Assembly: GCF_008831285.2 (NCBI RefSeq)
Contig: NC_045147.1
Location: 13,060,854-13,124,853, forward strand
Direction of reading: 5' to 3'
From: Nymphaea colorata
Taxonomy: Eukaryota; Streptophyta; Magnoliopsida; Nymphaeales; Nymphaeaceae
Length of the DNA: 64,000 bases
The position numbers were made by a program, and so were the translations under genes. Every line of letters starts with the position of its first letter. Position 1 is the stretch's first letter. Shown here piece after piece: positions 30,208 through 39,699 of the stretch. The notes beneath the pieces were generated by a model. The model worked only from the letters and a program-made list of their open reading frames with translations. It had not been told where the DNA came from and made no database searches.

Positions 30208-30709
30208 TCTTTGTTATCTAGCTATCCTTGTTGCATTTCTTTGCAAAAGATACACTTCATGTTTTAAGGCATCCAATCCAGTTAGCATCAGTATGCTTGG
30301 GGCGAACGAGGCGATCACCCCTCACTAGACCCTCTATTTCCGCAATTACCAGAGCTGCGCCAATGCCTAGTAAGGAAACATCATGAAAGTGAATCTCAAA
30401 GCACTCTTATGAGGATGTTTGCTATCTAATTCTCATGACACCATGAATAGGATCACGATGTCATATATATTCCTGGCTTCCCAAGATCGTGCTCATAACA
30501 AACATGTCCATGAGAGGGACCCTGTTTGAGGAGAGCAGGACGAAATAATCTGAAGCATCAGTTCCACGAGGCACACGAAAAGAACCTGTGTGCATCCTAT
30601 GCGTCTATTGATTATGTTGATTCATTGTTAGCAAACTCCTTAATTAAGGATTCATCTGGTAAAAGGAATAGTTTGTAATTGCTTTATTAATCTGCTCCAA
30701 AAATTAAAA

Positions 30710-30793
30710 CATATTTGTAGAACACTTTTTAAAGTGTTCCATGAATCTTGCCTCAATCATTGAGCCATATTCATGGAACTGTTCTGTTTACCA
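30710..30793. mobile_element. MITE-like palindromic segment ending in TTTACCAAACGGGCCCTA
   Basis: An internal palindrome GAACACTTTTTAAAGTGTTC is followed by CATGAATCTTGCCTC and CCATATTCATGG. A related order of words occurs at 40,257-40,320 and, inverted, near 57,230-57,320. The right end ACCAAACGGGCCCTA is typical of plant MITE termini; the left end is unclear. Confidence 0.5.
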
Positions 30794-31901
30794 AACGGGC
30801 CCTAATGATGATTGTTAACAAGAAAGAAACTTGCAAACAACAAAGGTGGCAATGAAAAGTCCTATGTGGTGACTGCAATCGTTGGAGTGCTAGCTTTGAT
30901 ACCGTGATAGAATATGAAAGAAATATAATGTTTACAACATGGTTCAGTTCTTGTTAGAGAGGTATTATCAGACCCATAATCGTGACAAAGTTGGCAATCA
31001 GTATTGTTTTTATACTCTGCAGATTGTTTGCCAGCGTGTTTCGATTACCATTGGAAGCATTGCCTCTGGGGTTGGCTCTATACATAGCTGTAGTGTTTCT
31101 TGTGGAGAACTCAATCAAGACTCCTTTTGTCTGCTCAATTCCTTTAGCCAGAAGGTTACGTCAAAGATATAATTCAAATTTTATTTGCATTTTTAATCAC
31201 CAAATCACGTAAACAATTGATTTTTATGCCATTGATTTTTCTTTTTATACATTAAAACGGGATGACTCGAAATTAATTAGCTTTTTACTAAAGACAAACT
31301 ATGTAGAGTAATGTGTTGTAGATGACTGCTCACTTGATCTCGAGCAGGGCACAGTGCGTACATTAGGACTTTGCATACAAAATTCAATTAATCACTGTTT
31401 CCATCTCTCTTATAAGATGGGCATTTTTTGTTCATATAAAACTAGTTGTAACAGCCGAATCGTAAGCGAGAGAGAGACAAAAAAAAAACAACCAATACAA
31501 ACAATTAATAATTTTGTTTCAGTATGTACATAGAAATTTCATTCATTATAAAAGATGAAACCGCTCACGTTGTTGATCTTTATCACCCTATAAAATAAGG
31601 TCTGCACTATATAAAAAAAGAACGTATCCTTTCGTAACACACATCTTTAAAATTTATTTCACTCCATGATGTGTAGTTATATATGTATATTGTACACCTG
31701 AAATCTTTTGTTGTAAACCTGGTTTCATGAATGAGTTTGAAAACTCCAAAACTATATGATCGAACCGAATTGCAACAGTCTTCTAGATGTATGACATTTT
31801 ATTAAACACTTTGTTTAATATAGCCTTAGATTTGCTTGCCCTTTAAATTTCCGCAACTTTTTCAATCGTATAGTTTGAATGTTTCAAACATCCAGTTGGA
31901 T

Positions 31902-31904
<3 letters not shown>

Positions 31905-31949
<45 letters not shown>
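31905..31949. repeat. (TA)n microsatellite
   Basis: Uninterrupted TA tract of about 22 units, directly next to the U2-like fragment. Confidence 0.95.
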
Positions 31950-31950
<1 letters not shown>

Positions 31951-31955
31951 TGAAG

Positions 31956-31984
31956 CTTGATCTTAGCCAAAAGGCTGAGAAAGG
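31956..31984 (-). pseudogene. Fragment of U2 snRNA (5' end)
   Basis: On the minus strand, CCTTTCTCAGCCTTTTGGCT followed by AAGATCAAG matches the conserved 5' end of U2 snRNA over 29 nt, with one difference (A for G after CTC). The match stops just before the branch-point recognition element, where the sequence turns into CTTCACTT and a (TA)n tract. A TATA-like stretch (TTTATATCA) lies about 20 nt upstream, but no plant upstream sequence element (TCCCACATCG) was found. It is therefore treated as a truncated, inactive copy. Confidence 0.7.
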
Positions 31985-32579
31985 CGTTGATAACTGACGG
32001 TTGATATAAAGATCTCTCTCAGGCCAGCCTAGCAAATCACATGGTAATTGTCACCATGGCACGTTGTCTCTGTGAACAGCTGGAGAAAGGGCCCAGCTGG
32101 TTGGCATGGAGCCCCAGAATCAATGGGAGGCTGCATGCTTCCTCTACTTTGTCGCGCCTTTGCCCAAGCTATCCGCCATTGCCCAACTCGCCGTGCGCTT
32201 CCAGAGCCTCACAAACCGCCGCCCCCACTCCCTCTTCGTCTTCAGCTACTCTTTAACACTTAACAGGCGTGGCTCATGGCTGTGCACCCTGCCCCGCTCT
32301 GCCCCGCCCTCTCCTGAATCGGCCCCCTCACTTTTCACGTACAGCAACAGTCGCCTGCGCATCGTGTAAAGATTTTGTGGCATGAAACCAGACTTTTCTG
32401 TCTACAGCAGTCTTTATTGATGATCAAAAACGTAGATATAGGTTTCTAGGACCGCAATTTGGAATAACTATCCTTTGTGGATCGGATGTTTTGATTGAAC
32501 TGATAAAAAAAAAATCGAATATAAGTAAAAATGTAACAGTCAATTAAGAAGAGATCGAATAGATGGGGCTTTAAGAAAT

Positions 32580-32920
32580 GGCGTTCGGTTGGATTCGGAT
32601 TTAGATTCGAATATGTATAAATATCTGATTGGATTCAAATCGGATTTAGCTTTAAATAAATATTTCAGATCTAATGCTCTTACATTTAGAAAATTGAGGT
32701 TCAGTTTGAAATTCAGATTTTGATATGAATGTAAAAATCTCGATTCGGATCAGAAACAAATTGTCAAATCAGATTTCAGATTCCGAATCGGACATGACTT
32801 TTCTTTGTTTGTATTCGAATCTGAATTCAAACTTGAAATTTCGAAAAATGGTTGTGGTTAAAGGTATATCCAATTCAAATCTAATATGTTGATATCCGAT
32901 AAATCTCTACCCTTATTGCA
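32580..32920. repeat. Degenerate GGATT/GATTC-rich repeat
   Basis: Many imperfect copies of TTGGATTCGGATTT, GATTCGAAT and ATTCAAAT words occur over about 340 bp. Similar sequence occurs near 3,670, 21,330-21,480, 54,000 and 62,260-62,760. It is a dispersed low-complexity repeat with no coding sign. Confidence 0.6.
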
Positions 32921-33371
32921 AAAAAAAAAAAAAAGTTACTTAGAGATCAAAATGGGATCAAGCAAGGATGCACATACAAAACACACACTTTTATAAAGTT
33001 ATTTCTGCCAATCCATTATAAGTAGTTAGACTAAGAAGGAAAAATGATTCTACCATCTGATGATAGCATGCACACTGGGATCTGATTCACCCAAAATTTC
33101 AGATGTCCATGACCTCGCCAAAATCTTATTGTTGCGAAGCAGGACTTATATTGAACTTGAAAGGATTTAGAGCCTCAGTAATTGTTGAAATCCATTGATA
33201 TGCTGCTTATTGAGAAAGCAGTGGGCCAACCTACAAAGAATATTGAGTCTTCCCTCCCTGCAATTAGTCCAAGTGAACTAAAAGCTAGGATCCACCATTT
33301 TTTGTGAAATCTCATTCTCGTTTCTTCTTTTTACAAAATTTGTAAATGTCAAGCAAGCTTGTCCCTAGAAC

Positions 33372-33735
33372 CATAGTCATAAATAATGTCTCGGAGTTTT
33401 AAACAGCAAGTTTTTTCTCAGGTATACTATACTGAGCCTGACAAAACGAGAAAAATACGGTAAATTTTAAAAAAATTTAAAAACTAAAAGTGGAGAAAAA
33501 TAAAATAAGTGATAAACTAATAACACAAACATCAAAATATAAATAGATTTGCAACAAATAAAAAATAAATAAACAAAAACTGTTTGATATTAAAAACTCT
33601 GAAAAACTTGAAAAACACGTTAAAAACATGTTTTTTTGTTTTTAACTTTTTTTTCAAAAAATGCTTTTTGATTTTTAAATGGCTAGTTAATTTATCAAGT
33701 TTGTTTTGTGTTTTTTTCAAAAAAAAAAGCGTTTA
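33372..33735 (+). mobile_element. 3'-truncated MITE of the CATAGTCA family
   Basis: It starts CATAGTCATAAATAATGTCT and stays alignable with the complete element at 45,863 (CGGAGTTTTAAAC, AATAACACAAACATCAAAA, AGATTTGCAA, AACATGTTTTTTTG). The right inverted end is missing; sequence after about 33,735 differs. Confidence 0.75.
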
Positions 33736-33999
33736 GTTTTAACCACATTCATAAGCTTAACCACATTCAATGTGCATGCCATAAGATACGAATTTTGATT
33801 TTGTGATCTCATACGTTATTAAATGTCATCAAGCGTATAGATCATAGAAATTTAATTTGAAGCCCACGAGATCCTGATCTTTGGTGCAGATAGCGCCGCT
33901 TGGGACTTCAACATTGAGAGTTGGTGATTGCTACCAGTCGTGAAATTAAAATTAAAAAATTGAATCAGATGGGTCATGCTGCCAATTCAATGAATCGGC

Positions 34000-35390
34000 C
34001 CAAGTAAGTATTAGCATAGGTTTATCAGTTGAATATATATATATATATATATAAGTAAAAAAAATCAAGATCATAACCACAATGAACATTATATAACATT
34101 GTATGAGCTGATAACTGGAATTGGGTTGCCACCAATTCGGGGGGCTGATTTTTACAAACAAGATTGACAGCATCTGATCATATGATCGCTCAATAACTTC
34201 TCCGCTTTTCTTTCCACATGAACACCGAAAGCAGCCTTATGTTTTTAACTTCCGGATAAAGGCTGCTCCATGGGTTGGCAACTAACCGATAAAGGTCCCA
34301 TGTTAAAACCCTTCATTTTAGAACAAGTTTCGGCTACTTTCAATTGCCTGGCAAGTACTAGAAAAAAGTAAATTGTTTACTTGATCAAGTCCTTTAAACA
34401 CGAGATCAGTCAAAGGACAAAGCCACGCTATTTTACAACTGGCAGCAAAATGATCGTCTGGGCTAGAAAGTTAAAAAAGTGAAGCCTGTTTTAGAATTAT
34501 TGTGGCCAAGGGGTGGGCCCTTAAAAGGAAGTTTCTCCCAGCTAGAAAAATCTCCTCTCTGCATAGTGGAGTTGGTTCATCGTGAATTTGATTCCGGTGG
34601 CTATTACTCATTCGAAATGCAAACTACGACAATGTCAATGCAGAGTTGAAGGAAGTAACCGTAAGTTCACCCAAGTCTTAAAGCAACCTTGAACTTCGAA
34701 AATAGGAAGAAAAAAACTTCAACACCGCAACTCACATAAGATTATGGAAGTCTGGAATTCATTTTTGATTTAGTGGCATATAAAGAAAGCATGGGTCACA
34801 TGCAGTTTTTTTTTTTTTTAAGGCTATTTGACTAGAATAACATTGTGTGTATGAAACATGCATTCTTAAAATATATTATCATATAAAAGAACACAATATT
34901 TCTAGACATGTTAGACATAAATACACTTTCTTCTCCTAACAAGATGGTGTTCTTGAAATATGTGTGCTTAAAAAATAGTGTTTGCTCCTTGTTGAAAATA
35001 TTATTGAGCCTCTCAATAAAATTTTTCTGCTTCAATCAACAGGAGATAGTATGTAGATAGTATGTTGTACTCACTATAAATCTATGTTGGCAACTTGGAT
35101 TAGCACTCAACAAGTTTCTTTAAACTAGTAAAATCGGTTTCTAGCATGCATGGTTTCAGTGTCAAGCAGGCACTTAAAGAGTCATTTGGCAGTTGAAATA
35201 CTTTGTAAATAATTCATAAATTCAGTTCAAAGATTGAGACATATTCATTAAACAATAGAAATAAGTATCCATGAATCATGAATCTGCATATTCTTTGAAG
35301 CAAATTCATGCAACACTCACATGTTATTCTATTTTTCAAACGACGCCCATAAACACATTCGTGGTTTTCATTATTAAAGTTTTAATTCTG
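34000..35390. other. Intergenic, nothing recognised
   Basis: AT-rich DNA with a short (TA)n near 34,035-34,053 and an oligo(T) run near 34,807. Around 35,170-35,350 there are TTCATAAATTCA and GATTGAGACATATTCAT words like the palindromic family at 30.7 kb. No coding exon was seen. Confidence 0.45.
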
Positions 35391-35397
35391 ATGTAGA

Positions 35398-35593
35398 CAG
35401 GGGCAGAAGAAAGGGGGGCACGGCAGGGACCTTGGCTATCTCTCATATTTTAAAAACTTTAAAAATGTATATGTAAACCTAAAAAGTTTTAGTTTAATAT
35501 ATATATAAAATTTGAAAATTTCTATTTCAACCTCTAAAATGTTGAAACTATAGTTTGACCCCTACGACAAAAAAATTCCTAGCTCTGCCCCTG
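35398..35593. mobile_element. hAT-type MITE, 196 bp, with inverted ends and target-site duplication
   Basis: CAGGGGCAGA at 35,398 and its exact inverse TCTGCCCCTG ending at 35,593 form perfect 10 bp terminal inverted repeats. The flanking 8-mers are GATGTAGA (35,390-35,397) and CATGTAGA (35,594-35,601), matching at 7 of 8 positions. An 8 bp duplication and CAGGG ends are hallmarks of hAT elements. No coding capacity. Confidence 0.85.
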
Positions 35594-35994
35594 CATGTAG
35601 AAGTGCTTCTACGGATTGACTCATATAATGAAAGTGTCCATTGTGAAGATGTATGCCACATTAATTAGCGAAGCAATAGGCAGCTTGTGTGCTCATCACC
35701 TCTTTCTTTCAACCATAAATTATGCATAGATTGAGGTTTATAATCCTACTGGTGGCTCGCGAGAGTTACTTTTCATTACTAAAAAGATCAAATTACTATA
35801 CAAATGGAACATTAGAGTGCGTTAGCTTAAACTTTCGGCAGCATGTGGCTTTAAGAAAAGAAAACATTACTGGAGGGCCCGTGTTTATGTCATCTACATG
35901 CTTCTTGTTTGGAATTAAAAACTGCAATATAAACTCTACTTCACATATGAGACATCTTCATTAAACAATAAACCCCAATAAGGGAGAATCCCAA

Positions 35995-36400
35995 AGTCAT
36001 TTCCCCTAAGGCTGGATATCGAATCGTACCGCCAGCAGGTACCGAGTACCCGGCCCGACTTGGGCCCGAAAAAAAGGCATCGGGCTGGCCCGATAATTTA
36101 TCAGGCTGGCCCGATTGGGCCCAATAAGTCTGATAACTTCTCCTCTTACAATACAAAAGTTAAAGTCATTGCCATAGTTGGCAAACTAGGCGATCCTACT
36201 CACGAATAGACCAAGCCGGATTGAGATCGTTCAGTTGTTAGGTCACGGGTACGACCCAAGCAATCCACACTAAGACTCAACTGACTCAGTAATTGGCTAA
36301 TTTGGTTCGGAATCGGCTGGCTCATATAACATGAGTTTTGGCTATATAAAACTAAATTAATGACAAAAATCAGTTAATTGTTTTTAAAAAAATCAGTATG
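35995..36400. other. GC-richer transposon-like debris
   Basis: 36,003-36,130 is dense in GGCCCGA, GGGCTGGCCCG and TTGGGCCC words. 36,165-36,320 begins CATAGTTGGCAAAC, a start also present at 61,971. These look like ends of old repeats shared with 14.6 kb, 41.3 kb and 62.0 kb. No inverted-repeat pair was fixed. Confidence 0.4.
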
Positions 36401-37066
36401 AAAAAAACCAAAAAAAAAGGAAAATGATGAATTGGTTGGTTATATAAATATATACACACTTTTATTATGGAAATTGAACCCCTTGATACACGTTGCCTTT
36501 TCGATGACCTCCAAGATCAAAATGAATAATGTGTTAGGAAAAACAGAAAAAAAAAAGGCAAGCTCTTTTGTGGAATTAAAATAAACAAATTGATATTTAA
36601 AAGCCTTCCTACGAGCAGAAGGCACGCAGTAGCCGTACCGATATGAGCACGGGAATATGAAGGCTGTGGGCCCCACTAGTTCTCCGGCACATGCACCCAC
36701 TGCCCTTCACGTGGCCAACCCTCTGCTCCTGGCTTTTCCATTAGCTCCTCCGTTTTCTGCGGAAATTTCAAAAAGGCGATCTCATGAAGCGAATTTCCCA
36801 AATGCTACTCATTTTGTCATAACACAACCACGTTTTGGCGCCTCTTTTCTAATTCGTGAATACGCCTTCTGGGATTCTAATTCCCTTCGTTTTCATTTTT
36901 TTTTGTTTTCTCCTTGTCATTGAGCCACCTGAACTAGATGTTGAGCCCATATATGAAACACTTACAACGCAAAATCAGCATTCTTCGTCATGAGAAAACA
37001 TTTCAAACGTTCAAGCCTTGGGGGTTCTTAGTTGTAAGCCATTTTATTGGAAACCCGTTTGAGCAT

Positions 37067-37344
37067 TATATGTTAGAGTGAAGACAACACTAAATAAATA
37101 ATATAGTTAACAAATTTTCAATTGATTATGAGGCACTGATCTAGATCTCTTGAGACTATCTGATATAACTGGACTCAAAAGTTTCAATACTTAATTTACA
37201 TTATATGTTTATATGTTAGAGTGAAGACAACACTAAATAAATAATATAGTTAACAAATTTTCAATTGATTATGAGGCACTGATCTACATCTCTTGAGACT
37301 ATCTCATATAACTGGACTCAAAAGTTTCAATACTTAATTTAAGT
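37067..37344. repeat. 143 bp tandem duplication
   Basis: The block starting TATGTTAGAGTGAAGACAAC at 37,069 repeats at 37,212 almost unchanged. The visible substitutions are AGATCT/ACATCT and CTGAT/CTCAT. The high identity implies a recent event. Confidence 0.95.
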
Positions 37345-37842
37345 TTGAAAGAGCGGGTTTTATGGAGCGTATGCCCCAGGAAGACTTCATCAACTTATGC
37401 CCCTTAAGGAGTTAATTAAAGTTTCAAAGAGAAGACTTCAAATTAGGTGTTTGGGTGTGCTTGTGTATGGGTTAGCCTATATATGTAGATAGAGAAATTG
37501 GTAAAAACCGGACCCTTTGATTTTGATTTTGATTTTGATTTTTAAAGTGTTTTCTTTTTTGCAATCTAAAAGAATAGGTTTATGAATAACATATACTAAA
37601 TTGAGCATTTGTTGGACTTTAATGGGTGTTTATATAATAAGATAAAATGAACAGCCTCCATGGCATGATGATAAAAAAAAATCAACTTTTCTTAGTAAAA
37701 CAACTTGAATCAAAGCATGTTTTACATCAAAATTGTCTTCATAAATATATTAATATGTTTATATTGCATTTAAAATAGTTTTTGAACAAAAAAATCAAAG
37801 GGCTTGGTTTTTATCTCTGACCTAAATTGTGGTTTTTGACAT

Positions 37843-37844
<2 letters not shown>

Positions 37845-37904
<60 letters not shown>
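37845..37904. repeat. (TA)n microsatellite, about 30 units
   Basis: Uninterrupted TA dinucleotide run. Confidence 0.97.
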
Positions 37905-37905
<1 letters not shown>

Positions 37906-38949
37906 CCAACAACAACATACCTTTATGCCTTGTGGTTTAGGGGTTAAGTTGACGTAAGATACATTTTTGAACTCAAACTCGGTTGCCACTTTTGCCATTC
38001 TTAATAATTTAAAAAAAAAATCTCCATCAAAATCATTATATAAGTTTAAGATGTTGGCACGGCATGAGAAAACGCGTTTTTCATAGCTAATTCAAAATGT
38101 GTCTTCTACTAAATAAAATATAATCAATACGTCTCACGATTTAAGATAATTAAAAGTCGCTTTGTGGTATGAATTAATTGTTGCATGAACCAGAAACTAG
38201 GCGCATGCGCATCTACAAGTGACAATATTTTCTAAACATTCTTGTGAGTTACATTAAGTCGAGCCAACATGATCTTTCGAACATTTTTAGCACTTTGGCG
38301 TTCGTATGATTTGGTGCTCTGAAGAAACAAGTGGGATCATAATAAAGACATGAATAACAAGATTTCATGATATTTTTAACCATTTAAGCCAAGTTTAATA
38401 AAGACCGAAAGGGGACAAAAGATTATTTTGTTATCATCTTTGTAGTAGCATTTGAATGTTCTTTCTAGTTGATGTTGTTTGGGGAAATAATTAAATTTGA
38501 ATTCCCATCTCATTCATAAAAATCGTCCGTGGAATTCTATATTTAAGAGCATGGAACCTCGAAAAAAAAAATCCAACCAGTTACGTTCCTAGCTGCATGT
38601 CCTGGTGGAGCATTTCCTTATAAAACTCAATCTGGAGAAGCTATGATACAAATTCCGTGTGAGCCTTTGCATGTTCTAAAACGCAATTAGTATTACTCAA
38701 ACCTTAGTTCCAAAGAGTTTGGTGTAGTTGGTCATACCAGTAACTGAAAGTTAATTGTTAGTTCAATTCTCATAATAATCCGAAGCATACAATTTTTAAT
38801 AGTTCAACTCTCGCCCTCTCTCAGTCTCATGAAATCTACAGAATGCCGCTACTTTGAAACTCTAGGGGCTTAACATAGCTAGTCAGGCTGATGAGTTGAC
38901 CTGGTTACGATTCCCATGTAACATACTCTCTTGAACTGCACCAGTGACG

Positions 38950-39020
38950 TGTGTGATACTCTACTTAATAGGGTGCATCATTCGTTGTGTGATACTCTAC
39001 TTAATAGGAGGGTGCAGCAT
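38950..39020. repeat. Short tandem duplication
   Basis: GTGTGATACTCTACTTAATA followed by GGGTGCA and CATTCGT occurs twice with a period of about 37 bp; the second copy has three extra bases (GGA). Confidence 0.85.
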
Positions 39021-39149
39021 TCGTGCCGAAGTCCTGAAGCAATTCTAAACTTTAGAGGTAAGGGGATGAATTATTTTCATATATTTAATTATCTCACCAA
39101 ATATTAATTGATACGTGAGATCTGAATGCCACCCTGCCCCCCTCAGTCC

Positions 39150-39297
39150 AAGACTGGGCTTTGACCCCCATAAAAAAAGATAAAAAAAAAATTACATCTA
39201 ATTTTTTAAAAAAATCATTTATTTTATATAAATTTTTTTCAAAAAAATAATATTTTGGTCTTGTCAAAATTTTGAAAAATTGTTAACTCTGTCCCTG
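39150..39297 (-). mobile_element. Decayed MITE, CAGGG-ended family
   Basis: Read on the minus strand it starts CAGGGACAGA and runs through TTTCAAAATTTTGACAAG and ATATAAAATAAATG words to a GGGGGTCAAAG end. This parallels the copies at 4,385 and 57,784. The distal boundary is approximate. Confidence 0.5.
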
Positions 39298-39414
39298 GTT
39301 GCTGAATCGAACACCAGTCAAAATGCCACACGTAGTGAACAAAGTAGGGATTCGAGCTTATCTTGAATGAACGAAGGTTCGTTAACCTTAACAACCTCCA
39401 GATTTCAAATTCAT

Positions 39415-39660
39415 CAAAGTGGGTCCCACTACAGCGTGAGAAGGGGCGGGGGGCCCACTCATGTCGGTTTGACAAAGCGTTTGCGAGGTGGGGCCACCAT
39501 TTGCGGGATGAGGTCTTTGACTTGGAAAAAGTGGGGCCCGCGATCGGCGGGGTCACATGACCTCCACGTGGCGTCCCGCTCCCTCGGCTGGGGACCACAG
39601 TGTTCCGCCTCCCCCGCCGGCTTGACTCTCTTGTCGCTCGCTGCATTCCTGGTGGAAGAC
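39415..39660. promoter_or_regulatory. GC-rich promoter-like segment with a G-box
   Basis: A GC-rich patch in AT-rich DNA carries GTGGGTCCCAC, GTGGGGCCC, the inverted repeat GGTCACATGACC (39,551-39,562) and the palindromic G-box CCACGTGG (39,564-39,571). G-boxes bind plant bZIP/bHLH factors. No gene was recognised on either side. Open frames of 65-135 codons cross the patch on both strands but none resembles a known family. Confidence 0.4.
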
Positions 39661-39699
39661 GAGATCTGGTTTGCTTCCCAAGTTGTTGTTGATTTTACA

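Larger units (their letters stand above)
30040..30960. repeat. Direct repeat of a TGATAGAATAT...GTTCAGTTCTTGTT block
   Basis: The block near 30,048-30,125 and that near 30,905-30,958 share TGATAGAATAT, an ACAAT/ACAAC step and the 14-mer GTTCAGTTCTTGTT. Such blocks are common in plant LTR debris. A (CT)n tract of nearly 60 bp lies between them at 30,147-30,204. Confidence 0.5.

Noticed and set aside
32041..32369. Three overlapping plus-strand frames of 71-87 codons after the U2-like fragment
   Set aside because: All three frames are open because of GC-rich, Ser/Pro-coding composition. None has family similarity or splice context.
37067..37344. Possible start of a CRISPR-like or satellite array
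   Set aside because: Only two copies of a 143 bp unit with no spacers, in a plant nuclear context; it is a simple tandem duplication.
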